NCBI GenBank assembly: GCA_029449235.1
Contig: JANATG010000005.1
Coordinates: 682,001 to 746,000 of the forward strand
Origin: Linnemannia schmuckeri
Taxonomy: Eukaryota > Mortierellomycota > Mortierellomycetes > Mortierellales > Mortierellaceae
Direction: 5' to 3'
Length of the DNA: 64,000 bases
Numbering within the stretch: position 1 is the first letter of the stretch; the number at the start of each line of letters is the position of its first letter. Positions 36,101 to 50,065 of the stretch are shown here, in pieces. Position numbers and translations under genes: made by a program. The notes beneath the pieces were generated by a model. That model saw only the letters and a list, made by a program, of their open reading frames with translations. It was not told the origin of the DNA and ran no database searches.

Positions 36101-39100
36101 AGGGCGTAGAAGCTCAGGGGTTTGAAAAAAGGATCACAAAATAGTACTAAGTGGTCTTTGTTACCAACGGCTGAGAGGTGCAACAACATGAATTTAGCAA
36201 CTCATTATGTTTATTTTTTTCCTTATCTTTCCTCCTTACTCCATCCCGATTTTATCTTTTCACACATGTCTGGACATCTCTCTTTTCCGTTTTAATTTTC
36301 GGCCCTGTTAGTTGTCGATGCCACTCTCGTTTTCGCCTGTTCCCCCGGAACGTCTCTCTCTGATTTGCTTTAGGTATATAATGTCCCAGCAGCCCGAGTT
36401 TTGAAAGAAAAAAAAGTTTATAAAATAATCCCTGGTCCCCGGGAATTGAGCCACACGTCAACACCATCCGATGTTGTCGAAGTGTGAGCTGTTGGTCAAA
36501 ATTTGAAGGGTAATTGGATTGGGTAAGGAGAAGGTATTCGATTTTTTGTCCTTTTTTGCTGTTGGGATCATAAAAAAATTGATTTAGTGTTTTTGGAGAT
36601 TTTTTCTATCTATTTTTTTTTTGCCTTTTCTCTGAGTCCTCATATTAGCCTCAAAAAAAACAAAGTCAAATTGGCTACGGTTCCTTCTTGCTCCACTCTT
36701 TGATGTTTTGGTGTAGATGCAGGCAATGAAGGTAGGAAGATTGTAACAGGCAAGCAGGGGTGTAAGGGAAAGGTCTAGATCAAGCCCGAGCCTTTTTTTG
36801 GCGCACACTTTTCTTGTCTGCTTGGCTCAGAGTGGTTTATTATTTGGGCACAAAAAAAAAATATCTTGACTGTCTTGAAACATGTACGTCTCATAGATGA
36901 TTTACATACCACTTTTTCCAATCCCTTCTTGGTTGAGGTCCCGTCTATTAAGGAAGCTAGTTGTCAAGCAACTGAAAAAGAAAAGACCGAGGATGGATGG
37001 AATTGAAGTTAGACGGTGGAAGGGTGATTTTTACTGCTATTGCCGCTGGTTATTTTGTGGTCCAGTTTGAGTCTTTTTGAGTCCATCCGTTGGATGCTAT
37101 CCTTCTCTGCCTGGCTAAACCTTTGAAAACCCAACAAGAAAGGAAGGAAACCTGTAAGATTTTACCTTCTCTCTCTTGGTTAGGCGAACCCTTGTCAAAT
37201 CGGTTTGTGTGTGTTGTAGGAGAAAGAAAAAATTATCAGAAAAATAATGAGTCGAGAAACGTCCATGGCGACCCGCTCCTTATCTTTTGTCGACTGTTAT
37301 TGCTACTTCGAAGAAAAAAAGAGAAAGGGAAGCGACGGCGTGTTTGGTCGTACTTGTCGGTTGCCACTCCGCGATCGTTCGCGCTATTTCTGAACTGTGA
37401 ACTCCGTCAACTTTTCTCCCTTTTTTTAGCTCGATTTTGCTTTATGAACAATTAGAACATGATGCAGGAACAAAAAGGAAGGCGATTAATCTTGAAAATA
37501 GGTCCTGCTCTTTGACATATTGCAAAAAACATATATATAAGGGGTGCATGACGCCACACCATCATGGCCAAAGTAGTGTTCATACTTGCTTTCGAAACTT
37601 TCTCACGCTGTCTCTCTGTCATGATGCATCTTTGCTGTTACCAGCAATCAGGGATGATCATTCTTTTTGCTCTCTTTTCGCCCATCTTTCCTATTCGCGT
37701 TCTTTCTACCCATTTCTTAGTTTCTCTAACTAAACGTGGGTCCTTGAGCCATTGGCCAATTAACTAAACTAATTTTGATGTCTAGTTTGTGCAACCATCC
37801 TCATCCATCCGGCAATTTCCCTCCTTATCGAAAAATACAAAAAAGAAAATGCATCGTGCCTCCTGTATAGTCCCATCCCCTTCTTCTACCCCTGCGCAAA
37901 CGCTGTTTTTTAATTTTTGCCCGCCTCTCCCCTCGATCTTCCCACAATCAATTGGGAAAAAGCCCTATGTGATATGTGGCACTGCCTAGGAGATTTAGGG
38001 GTATGAACACACTTGATAGTGGTCTCAGCCTCATCCCATCAACAAAGCGTTCATGACAACGAAGCACTTCCGTTGTTTGTTCAATCCCTCCTCACTTTGT
38101 ACCTGCTTGTCCATGAGTCCTGCTTCCATGTGTATTACGTCGCACATACGATCGTGTGTGGCACTGCTCACTGCTGGCTACGCCTCCTTGTTCAATGGTA
38201 CAATAAGGCGTGTGTGCTCACCGAAGAAGAAACTACTTAATCAAGAGCGAGGGGACGTAACAGCTTTGCCACCTCATACACAAGGAACGCTATAGCCACC
38301 TCGTGTTATGCATAATTGACACGTTCCTGATGCGGGAAGGTGGTATGAGCTTTTGAGAGAGGAAGAGGAGAAAAAAGAAAAGAAAAGCGGGAAAAGGGAG
38401 AACGAATGTAAAAAACATGTGCGCATTGGTGTTCGCGAGATAGTTCAAGCTATAAAAATCACCCTAAATAGGGACATTCATATGTTTAGCCAGACTATGA
38501 CCCTGGACCTTTTTTTTGTTATTTTTGTGTTTGCCGTTCATTTCTCTTCCCAGATCCCCTCAGCCCCCTCTGATGAAGTTTATCTTTCCGTCCGTTCTCC
38601 CTCCCTCCCTCCCTCCCAACGCATTAGTAGAAAAACTTCCAGAATTTTTCTTTCATATCCATAATTGCAAGGAGGAGAAAGAGGGAAGGATAGTAAGTCG
38701 GCATGGTCCGTGTATGACTTGCCGTATTTTATTTTATTTTCTGACTAAAAACATCAACAGAGGTAGGCAGCTGATATCACCAAAGGGTACAAGGACAGTG
38801 CTCTTTCCTCCGAGGAGTTCACTTAATATTATCCTTTTCTTTGGGGGTCGGTCGTACAATTGTCAACCCGAACTATCCTCTTTCGTCCCAGCTGACCAAA
38901 ATAACCGAACGACGGATGCCTCGAATTTCCAATTTGACAGCAACCAGTCGTTGTTGGTTTATTTTGTTATTCTCGCCTTTTTTTTTTTTTTTTTTTGCCA
39001 CGCGCTCTTTTTGGTTAAGGGCCTTTTCGCTAACAATATTTTTCGTGTGGTGCCATGGAGAAAATAGGCTTTTGTTATCGATCACACCAATGGTTTAGGC

Positions 39101-40200
39101 ACGCCCTTCGATGCTTCTCTAAGACCCTTTTTTTTTTTTTTTTTTTTTTTTGATCGGCTATGAAAGCGAATGGTGAATGATGAGTCTGGCGTATGTGAGG
39201 TGTGCGTCAATGTGAGTGTGCGTGAGTGTTTGTGCGTTTATATAGCGCGTGTTAAACTGTACTGCACATGTGTGTTTGTATGCGTATGCGTTGAAAAAAG
39301 GGCAGACGGTAATAAGCTGTTGCTATCAAACTTGAACCTGGTGACGCCCTTCGTCCCCTTCCATCTCCGGCACATCAAACAGTTCTCTCCCACTGCACAA
39401 AACAAGAGCAAGACAAAGGAAAGTAAGCAAGAGCAATGCGCATTTTTGAAAGTAGAAAAAAAGTAGAGCGAGGCAGGATAGCTAAAATGAGCAAGCGTAA
39501 ACCATGATCCATAACCTATCCCGACACAACCAAACCTGAATCTCCCTCTTTTTTTTTCTTCTGCACAAGATGGCGCATCGATCATGGCGCGCATACAAAA
39601 AAATTCGAAATGTACACAAAAACAGAGATGAGAATGGATACACACATTAGTCTTTTCCTTTCTCCCATGCAGTCGAAAAACTTTGGACAACAGCAGGAAA
39701 GCAGAACATGGATTGTCGATTTTGTAAGTTGTTATAACAAGGAAAACGTGATGAAAAAGTAGAAACGAGGTTTAGTCAAGAGGGTCTAGTCGAAGGACCC
39801 AGCCCAGTCCAGCCCGCAGGCCCATCAAGTAAAAATGCTTCTGCTGTTTTAATATTGTATGTTCGACCTTCATCACCATTGTCCACCCTGCCCACCCTGC
39901 CCACCCTTGAGGTCCTCATTTCTTGCTTTCGTCCCGTTGAGAGTTATTCAATATCATAATTCAGCAAAAAACAAAATAAAACATAGGAAACAATCGTGCT
40001 AATTGCGAAATGAAATAACAAAAATAGGGTCATTAGGCTGAAGGCCCATGTCCTTCTCTCTCGCTCCTTGATGACCCCTCATTTTTTTCTTTCTTGTCGT
40101 TCTCTCTTCACCTTTCTTCATCCCTTCTCTTCGCCCTCCTCTCACACTATCGTTCTCGTTCACTCTACTCTGCCAAACACTGCTTAATTCGCAGGCTAGG
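33171..40200. other. Gene-free stretch of mixed composition
   Basis: No supported gene. Patches that are pyrimidine-rich on the + strand (33830-33960, 36200-36370, 37590-37740, 40040-40190) alternate with purine-rich ones. There are T runs near 38978-38996 and 39129-39150, and a short tandem repeat of a CCCTGCCCA-like unit, three copies, near 39880-39905. The longest frames are below 200 codons and show no domain I recognise. Confidence 0.45.
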
Positions 40201-42665
40201 CCTGTCTAAATGACGTTCGCTTGCATCAAAGTACGGCGTGAATTTGGCTTTGTGTCCATGAAAAAAAAATTGCGCCGCAGGGCCAAGATGAGGGCTGAAG
40301 GTGGACGCAGGGAGAAAAAATGACAAAAGTAGTAGCCATCAACAACCAATAAGAAACCTAAGAATGTGAGTGAGAGAGAAAGAAAACAACTGACGAAGAG
40401 AAAATGTACCAGTTGACTGGGTTTGGGAAAGCGGGAAATGCACGCCGCATTGGGAGGATTGAGAATGCAAGTCAAGACGAGTGAAGAAATGATAGTCTCT
40501 GTGCCATTTCGCCCTTTTTTTTCTGCGTAACTGCGCACGAGGGTGAGAAAGAGAGGGCAGACTGCCTTGATCGATGGTGAATTTGCGCTCGGATAAGGGG
40601 ATGGGAGTAAGAAGGCAAGGGTAGAGGGTTCCAACGGTAGCAATCGGCGGCATGGTCACACAGGCCATGCGAGACCATCCTTTTTTTGTTCTATGGATGC
40701 ATTGGAGTGCTATGAATATGGTCATTGTTCAAATTCTTTGACTTCTTCTCGCCTTCTCTCTCTGTCCTCTCTGTCCTCATTCACTCTTGGCACGTGGTCC
40801 AGAGAGTCATTAAGAGGTCTCTTATTTTTTCGCAATGGTATCCAAATATCCTACTCAACCACGCACCGTCAAGGCTGAGCAATTTCTTGACTGGAGATGA
40901 GCCCATCGAAAGAAAGGGGCCAGGTCCTCGCTCACACTTATTTTCCGAATGACCCTTCCTCTTTACTTCTTTTTACATCACACCTGGTCCTCATCGGACC
41001 GAAGGAATACCCTCTTGAAGAATTGAGCGTTAATAAATCGTATCGACAATGGGGAACGTCTTCGCTTGCTCACGATTTTACCGCTCGCCTCTTTTTGACA
41101 TTGAGCAAAAAAATAACCTTGGCAGAGACAACATATGAGGAGGGAAACAAGCTGTTCACTCAACGTCTCCTTTTCATCGATTGTGCATTGCATGTCCATT
41201 TGGATTGTACCATTTGCTGCTGCGCTGTTTAAGTTTCTATTCAAGTCAAGACGGACTTCGATTGGTCCATACTCAATGGCACTAGCAGCTTCATTTGGTT
41301 TGGACTATTTCACGTAATGCAATCGGTGGCAAGTTTCCCTCCTCCCAACTTGGCTGTGCACAGTCTATGATCGAGGGCGTACAGTGCCATTGCCATTTAG
41401 TGTGTTTTACTTTTTAGTGTTAGTTTGAAAAAGAATAACGAGGGGTCAAGTCAACGGCTTTTTTGCTCCTTTGATCAAGTTGTGTTCTTTCTCAATGACC
41501 TCATTTGTTTTTGGCTGTTTCCTGTTCGTCCGCTCCTTCCTCTTTGTTCACGTAGACCTACTCCTATTTTTGTCTCTTTGTCACTCTCCCCCCTCGCCTT
41601 CTCTTTGACTTCCAGCTCTCTCAGTTTGCCTCACTCTCTTAATAAAAAACTTACAGGATTTCTACAATATTTTTTTCGCATAACTTTGCAATTTCTATAC
41701 AACGGTGTGTTAGGGCTTCTTTTGCTTTGTTTGTTAATTATCCTTCTCCTTCGTTTTAGCTGCTTCTGGGCGGTTTAGACGTCGTCTTTCTTGGAGGATC
41801 GTCGCTTTTTTTATTGCCATGTTTCATTGTAGATGTATTTTACTGTCGATCACGCAGATTTCTTAAAGAGGAATAGCTTCTTCGCTGTTTATTTTTTCTC
41901 TTTCTCTATTTCTCCCTATCCCCTTATTTACCCCTCCTTTCCTTATCCCTCATTCCAGATATGCACGACATACTAAGCGAAAGTATGAAGGTACAAAATT
42001 ACAGCAAGGTCTGCTCCAATTGTGAAAAGAAATTGCTCACATATTCAAACTGAAAAGCATTGTCGTTATCGCTGTACTTTTTATTTTTTTGCTGTTATCG
42101 GCAGCCCTTTGTTATTGTTTTCATTTTCTTGTGCGTGTTATCGGCATTTCCACCATAATTGGACTTTTATCTTTTCGCAAAAAAACCAATGCAGGCATTG
42201 CGCCACTGCCAGAATTGCCAGAATGAAGAGAGAGAGAGAGAAAATGAAACTTACAAAAAGTGAAAGAAAAAAATACACTCAAAGCGACGAAAGTTAAAAG
42301 GAGATGACCTCTTCCACACCCTCTGCTCACTCACCGTACTTTTTTTCGCCCCCCTCTCTCTAATTCTCTCGTGTTTGGCACACGCCGCTCTTTATTTATT
42401 TATTTTTTTTGTAACGACGAGCCATCGACCGCAAATAACGCATCCGAGATCGGCGGATAAATGTCAGCATGTTAGAGCTAGCAAACGACTAACATTGCTG
42501 GACGAACAAAATAAAATGACAAGCAAGCAAGCGGATTAGAGAGCGCGAGAGAGGGAGAGGGAGAAGGAGAAAGAGAAAAAAGGAGATGGAAGGAAGAGAA
42601 GGGAAGGAAGGATGGAAGGAGGGAAGAACTTCCGCTTGAAGTGTGTTTTGTTCTCAGGTAGAAAT

Positions 42666-42666
<1 letters not shown>

Positions 42667-42701
<35 letters not shown>
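42667..42701 (+). repeat. A35 homopolymer
   Basis: Thirty-five consecutive A in the gene-free region. Confidence 0.95.
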
Positions 42702-42706
<5 letters not shown>

Positions 42707-45025
42707 AAAAGGATAAAACATGCGGGCATACAGGTATCGTCAAACCAGCTCAGCGAAGGTGTGTGGATATTGGGTGGAAAAGAGTGAGCACCTGCCGCCT
42801 GGTCCTGTATTACACTGCATATGTACAGTATACTTGACTCAAAAAAAATGAAGACGACGAGAAGGGAGGCAGAAAATGGCGAACATACAGTATGCAAGGC
42901 AAAGCAAGGCACGCAAAGAAAAAGAAAAAAAGGCGAGCTAGTCAAAAGGGTTTTGGTTTTTCCAGGTCACAGTTCAACTGAACAATGGAAATTCTATTCT
43001 AGTGGCGCTTTTTTTCTCTTTTTTCTCCCACTCTCTCTCGCACTAGCTCTGTCACCGGCCTGTTTGTTTGTACTCGCATATCGCGCCATTTGAGTACACA
43101 GGAGAGTGAGGGATCGGGAGCGTGCCCTGGTTTTTTTGTTACCCATGCCCCACAAAGCGAAGAGAGGAATTGAGTGGAAATAAAGCATTTCGCTTTTTCA
43201 CTTGCTCTTTGTCCCACCGTTTGTTCCTAAGCCAAAGGTTTTTTGAGTTTGGAGTTTGACGCTAAGAAATGGTGAATCTTTCTGGATAAGGGCATCAAAC
43301 AATGAAGACATTCTCATGCATACAAAAATAACCTAAAAAACATTGACTCGACAACAGCGACCATGAGTAATAAGCCCTTGGACGTCAGCTGGTATCTGAC
43401 AACACCGTGAACAAAAACTTGAAAATTACTAAGGACGAAACTACTGGGATATTGTGCCATGTGGCCATTTTTTTTGTTATCAGGTTGCGTACTGCGTCTA
43501 TTGTATCAAACAACAGCGTGATGAAGTTGAATATTCTCTAGGGCAATCTACGAAGCACAAAACAAAAAAAAAAAGTGATTGCCATCCACTCTCTGTCTTC
43601 ACTATTTTGTTTTTTGGTGGTGGTGTGCTTGTTATTTTGTCGCTAGATTTGAACAGAGGAGAAAAGGGAGTGGGATGCAGGTTTTTGGGTATTATAAAGA
43701 TCTATCTGTCTATTTCACCCTTTGGATCGGGACTGGAATGAGTGCTCTTCCAGATAGAGTTCAATAAATGAAAAAAAAATAGAAGGGCTCCCTTTTCTGC
43801 CTTTGCCTCCCACCTCCCTCCCCCCCCCCCCCCCCCCTAGTTTCTCCCGATTTCGTTTGTGTTTCCAATTTCGATTTTTCCGAAAAGAGATGCTTTGTAT
43901 GATCGACCACATACGGGACAGCGATAGAGCCAGGGGTGTGTCTGAGGGTGTATTTGGGTCGCCAAAAAACGGGGTAAAGAAAGGATGGTGGGAGCGAGTG
44001 GTCTACCACCTCAGGAGTCAACTCGCCCTTTTTCTCTCTTTTTCTTCGCCCCTGCCTTCAAAAAAAAGAAAAAACAAGGAAAGATACGAAGGGGGAAGTA
44101 GATGTTTGGTTGGAAATGCCTTAGAAAAGCGAAAAAAAAAAATCAATCCATTTTTCAAGGACTATCCCTAACCTCGTTTCTTTTTTGTCAAGAACGAATG
44201 CTGTCGGTGTTGGCTCTGTTTTCATTGCCACTGTCAATTTTTTTTTCGTGCATGATTCTTCTCATCAGTACCAAAGTGTTGGAGCTTATCCTCCCGAAGC
44301 AAAAACGAAAAGGAATGAGGCCCTTGAAAAAAAAAGTACCGCCTCCAATCAACCAATCTGTGCCCTTGAGAGAAAATCTATTATGCTTGCATGGTCGCTT
44401 ACGCTCTTCAAGCGCTTCAGGCATGTTTATGTATCTCCCTCTTTCACCTCCCTCTCTTTCTTCTCTTCCCCTCCTATCTTCCCTTCTCTCGTTCTCACTA
44501 ACGATAATGGACTCGATGACATCAGAAACCACCCTAAGCAAGTGCAGAAAATGCAAAGAAAAGGGGGTGGGTGAAAGAGTGAGGCGCATAGGGAAATATG
44601 CTTGAGAGAAGAAACAAAAACAATAACAACCGATTCTGAAAAAAAGATGTACAATTCGCGCTCGCGCATTTTTCGTCTTTTTCCTTTCATTGTAAGTAGC
44701 TCTCTTTATTTCTTTCATTGTCGTTGCTGCCAATGGTTAGTTTACCACGTCTCCTCCTCTTCCCTTGTCGTTGTTCATCTTCGTCCCATCGATCCTTCCA
44801 TTCCCTGATTCTTTTTCTGTACTGTCTGGTGGAACCTAAGTACATTCGTTAAGCTAAACTGTACCAGCCTTGCATGTATGGAAAAAGAAATTAAGGTATT
44901 TAACGCACGAGCCTTTTCTTCGTCGAGTGTCATTTCTTTTTGAATTCAACATCCTTTCTTAGGCTCAACTCTTGTTCACTCCCTCATCCTATACGAGAAC
45001 TAATTGGTCCTTTCGTCACATTTAC

Positions 45026-45026
<1 letters not shown>

Positions 45027-45065
<39 letters not shown>
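45027..45065 (+). repeat. A39 homopolymer
   Basis: Thirty-nine consecutive A in the gene-free region. No retroelement body is evident upstream. Confidence 0.95.
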
Positions 45066-45073
<8 letters not shown>

Positions 45074-48000
45074 TGAATTCTTTTACTTTTCCGTTAATCT
45101 GGTCGCTAGATGTCTCACGCACTAACACGCTCAATATTAAAAGGCGAAAGTATTAGTCTAGTCGCCATTTTTTATTATTATTTTTTTCGTTCCACTCACA
45201 ATCCATTGTTCCGCCAGGTCGAAAAAAAAAAATCATAAAAAAAAAACTTGTGCGAACATTTACAATCATTTTTAGAATCATACTTTCATGTTCAGTACAC
45301 AGGATGAATGAGTAACCTATCGCACAAATTTCTCAATGAAGAAAACAACAACAAAGAAAGAAATACAAAAGAGAGCCATGGCGAAGATTTCGCTACCAGA
45401 ACCGCGTTGTTGTGAGGTGGTGTTTATACAAAGCTGTGAAAAGAAAAGAAAAGAAGACGAGTCAAGTGAGCAAAAAGGGTATCCTGAAAAGAACATGTCT
45501 TCGATGTTCAAGAGAAGAAGGAAAAACAACAAAGGAAAGGCCAAGTCCATCATGCCCCAGAAATAGGGTGATTGTCTGCTAGTCTATTGGGAGCCGTGCA
45601 AATTGTTCAATAAAAATAATTGTTTCTTGTCGCGTTCATAAAACCCACTCTTGTTTTTTCGTACTATTGTTTTTCGTACTCTTGTTCTCAAGTAGAGCGA
45701 CAATAAAACCAAGTAGGCATATTGGACGCGATACATATAGAATAAAAACGTTATAATATATATACTTCCTCTTTTACTGCACATCATCCCTTGCCTTTCT
45801 TGCGTTGATGGCGAAGTGGACGAAATGAGGATAGGAAAGGAGTGAAGGAAGGGGAATCCAACTCGTCCCTCAGATTCAAAAAAATCTCACCTTTACATAG
45901 ATTTCGCATCTCAACAATGTCCGTACACTCGCTCGCAAAAAACACAAGACTTTACACCACTTGGAAACCTGTATCACCTCAACTGACAAAGCCCTCCTCT
46001 CAATGGTACGATTGTCCGTTATTTTTTATGCACAAATAACAAACGGCCAACCTCATACCGTACCGTTGCCGTTGCGCGTTTTCTTTTTCTTTTTCCAGGA
46101 ACTTAGTGGATGTTGTAGTATGTCTGCCTTTTTGTTTTTCTATTTTGTAGGTCCAAACGTCGCACTGTCCACCTAATTTGCACATTTTTCATGCGCCTCT
46201 TCATCCTTCCCCTACATTTGTTTTGACTTTTTTTTTTTTAAACTCTTCCCAGCTGGCATGTTGTGCATGCATCAGGCGAGAGTGCGAAAAGTATCGAGAT
46301 ATGGAGGCTGTTGACGGCACCACTTTTCCTGTTTTGAAGTGCGGGAGAGTAAGATATAAGTGAGCATAGGAGAAAAGAGACGTAACAGAATGAGGGTAGG
46401 AAAAACAATGGAAGTTTACAGAAGGCTTGTGCTGGCTCATCTCCGAATCGATGCTTGTTTCCAGCCTAAACACTTTGACCTTTTTGCACTGCCCTACTCT
46501 TATTTTTTTTCTTTGCAATACTTTTGATACCTGGCAGAGAATAAGGTAGAGGGGGAGAGAGAGAGACGCCGCATTTGTTGGGTTTAGGGCGTGCCTGAAA
46601 TAGAAGTAAAGGAATACTTTGCATGCAATGTTACACCGCACTACAGTTTTCTGTGTGCCACAAGCTGTTGGGAAAAGATAAAACTCTGCCCGTCTCCTGT
46701 TTTTTTCTTTCTTGCCCTCCCTTCCTCTCTTCCCGGAACCATCAACCTTAGCCTTTTCGGATGTGCTTGAAAAGAACAACGCGGTCGGATCTCGTTCCGA
46801 ATTGATTCTTTTGTCTCTTTTTTTTTTGGTTTTATTCACTATTCCGGTCGTATCCTTTTTTCGTTCAAAAATGCATGCAGCTCAGTCCGCATCGCATACG
46901 TTGGCCTCCTGTAACATCCTTTACTGCCATTGGCAAATAAAGCATAACAGGTAAGAGAAAAAGAGAGAGAGAGAGAGAAAAGGATGCTTGCACAATATGT
47001 CATAACTTTCCGGAGAGATAGGGGCTGAAATGCTGTGCTAGATTAGTAAAACAAAAAAAAAGGGAAGGGCGCAGACAAGAACGGGGAAGGAGGAGGACGA
47101 AGGGCGAGGGGACGAGGCATTTATTTCCAAGACGAACAAATAAAAAAAAAGGAGGCTTAGAAGTGCATGGTGCATGTGTACATGAGCAAAATAAAGAAAC
47201 GGAGTTGCTGTGCCCTCAGAAGGAAATGGAGGAACGAAAGAACGAAGGGCTTCAGCTAAATCTTTTGTCGGTCTCGTTTTGTTTCACTGATCGATCTGCC
47301 CCAAGAATCTGGTACCATCCATGGGCTTATCGGTAAGCTTTTAAAGTACGCAATAACCGCCCCTTCAACGCCATCCAGCCACCTAACTCCCCTTGCTCTA
47401 GATCTCACTCATTCTCTCTCCTTGCTTCTTTGTCCAACGTTCGTACTTTTTCTTTTTACCCCTCCTGTATCTTACTATCTTTTTTTTTTCTTCATCCTTA
47501 CCAGCATTGAACTCGAGACAATATTCATGTGTGTGGTTTCTGTTAATGCACGAGCGCATAGTCCCTTTCCCCTGCCTGCACCTGTGCCGGCCAGCCCCAA
47601 CACATACCTCGCTTTCTTCCCGTCGGGAATTTTTTGGGTTACGTTTTCTTTTAAGTTTGCATCTTCGAATTCAGTCGGTCTTGTTGTTCCGTATTTTTCT
47701 GTATTTGCCTTACTATGCGGTTTGTTCTGCCTGCGTCTCGGTATTCGTTTTAAACTGGGAAAAAAAAACTGTCGATCTTCTTTTTTCCTTGCGTGAAAAA
47801 AAGTTAAGGAAAAGCAACAACAATCGACAAACAACAACCACCAAAAAAAAAAAAAAAAAGAGTCCGGGGTTTTTCTTTCTTTCTCTCTGTCTCCTTTTTT
47901 TCTTCTCCACATGCAAACATGCAAGCGCATGCACTTGGGCAGGGGGATGGCCAAATGGCAGGAACGGCAGGAAGGGGCAAGAAGAAAGCAGAGAAATAAC

Positions 48001-48508
48001 AGCAAAAACAACAAAAACAACAAAAACAACAACAATAACAACAATTATAGCACAATTGAGTTGAAAATAAGAAAACTCACATGCCTGTATACAACATATG
48101 CAACTAACCCAGTTCCCAAATACGAAAGAAAAAAAATTGGCCAGAAGGCCAGAACACAATAGATCAAACAAAAAACACAACGCCTCGCCCCCTTGCAACT
48201 TTTTTGTACCAGCAGCAGCAGTAACCCATGAAAATTACCATGTTTTTGTTGCTGTCAAGAATGAGAACGGTTGCATGAATAGGTGGTACGGGCGGACGCC
48301 CGACTAACAAAGGGAAGATAGGCAAAGGAAGAAAAAAAGGATCATGCACAAGAGCCGACCTATGTATTTGGCCTACCCTCATGGACAGAAAATCTATCTA
48401 GCGCCCTTGTCTTTCCTTTCGCAGTCCAGATGGTCCAACTAAGGCAGTAATTGAAGATTGGCAGACAAAACAACAACAATAACAAAGGAGGTGGTGCATC
48501 TACTGTCA

Positions 48509-50028
48509 TTACTGCATGCTACTCTCCCGAAGCTGCCTCTTCTTCTTCTTGATTGCTTTGGCCACAGTCACCCACAGCGCCATCTCATATGATTGCATGT
48601 CGTACTGGATGCAAAACCGCTCCACCATGTCCTTAAGGTCGTCGCGCTGCAAAAGATGCATGTCAACAAAAATAGATGAAGAGGCGTTAGGATAACAAGA
48701 ACTGTATGCCCGTTCGAGTCTGTAATCTTTCTCATTATATACCATGCTCTCCTGGACCATCTACAAGCCGTACGAAAGTGTACATGCCCATAAATGTTAT
48801 AAACTTACTTCCGTAACATTCAGAACTTGTCGGCCGTGATCTTTGGTCTCGATAGCCATAGCGAGCGAGTATGGCACTTTGGGCTTGGTTCCTCTCTTCG
48901 AAATAGCACTAGTACTGCTGGCGCTGTCGGTAGTCGCAGCCGTTGTCGCCTTCTGAATAAAGTCCTGAATCTTGTTCGAGTCCACTTCTTGCTTGGCCAT
49001 CAGAGCTTTCCACTGTTCCTGCTGGGTTGCGCGACTCTCCTCCGACTGCTGCATACTCCTGGACGCAATCTGATTCAACCAATCATATGGGCTGCCAAGA
49101 TCGTCAAGAAATCCGCTCGACAACGGTCCCTTGGTTAACCGCTCCCGGTTCGTAATGCTGACTCCAAAAAGATCGAAAACAACGTCTTTCTTGGGTGGTT
49201 CTCGGGCTGGCTTGGCATTTGCAAATATGTCAAGGACATGCTCGTCTTTGTGCTGCTCCTGTGCAGGGCTAGTGGTCGCAAGCAGGTCAACAAGAGAATT
49301 TCCCTTGGAAGACTCTTGAGCGGCGCTGTTGGTTCCGAGCAAATCGAGAGCCGATGCTTCTTTCAACGACCCTTGGACGGGAATATCAGCTCTAAGAAGG
49401 TCCACTTCAGGCTCTACTTTGGGAGGCGGAGCCTCTGCAGAGTCGCGGGTATTGTCAATGCCCTCGCTGGTGAATGTGACCAGTGTCGAGATATCATTCT
49501 CTTGCTTGTGCTCATCCACACTATCCGTGCCTACTTTGATTGTCTCAGCCGTTGTAGCAACTTCAGTAGAATCGACAGCAGAAGATTGAGCATCCTGCGG
49601 GCCTTTCCGACGTCCGTCTGTGAAATCAAGTCCGATGAGCGACTGGACCATATTCATGCTTGCAGGACCCAGTGGCGATTCTGTTGCCGCATTATCGTCC
49701 AGATCAACAAGCAATACCGATTGCGAGTCAATTGGTTTGATGGGGTCCTTTTTCCTCGGATGAGAAGGGCGGGTGTTGCTGTTGCTGTAGTTGTTATCGT
49801 TACTATTATTATTACTATTATTATTGTTGTTGTTATTGTTGGAATTGTTGTTGTTGGAGTTGGAGTTGCTGCTGTTGCTGTTGTGGTTATTGCTGTTGTT
49901 GTTGGGATTGTTGTTGGAGTTGTTATTGGAGTTATTGTTGTTGTTGTTGTCGTTGTTGTTGTTGTTATTGTTATTGTTATTGTTGTTGTTGTTGTTGCTG
50001 TTACTGTTGCTGTTGCTGTTGCTGTTGC

Positions 50029-50065
<37 letters not shown>

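Larger units (their letters stand above)
40201..48508. other. Gene-free stretch with long homopolymers
   Basis: No supported gene. It contains A35 (42667-42701), A39 (45027-45065), a C run of about 20 near 43819-43838, purine-rich (42540-42630) and pyrimidine-rich (41500-41980) patches, and frames up to 212 codons (46201-46839, minus) without any recognisable domain. A non-coding RNA or very fragmented genes cannot be excluded by eye. Confidence 0.45.

Noticed and set aside
36434..36460. B-box-like GGCTCAATTCCCGG on the minus strand
   Set aside because: No matching A box, acceptor pairing or anticodon arm could be drawn, so it is not a tRNA.
46201..46839. 212-codon minus-strand frame, longest in the gene-free region
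   Set aside because: It contains low-complexity stretches and no recognisable motif or splice-linked neighbour.
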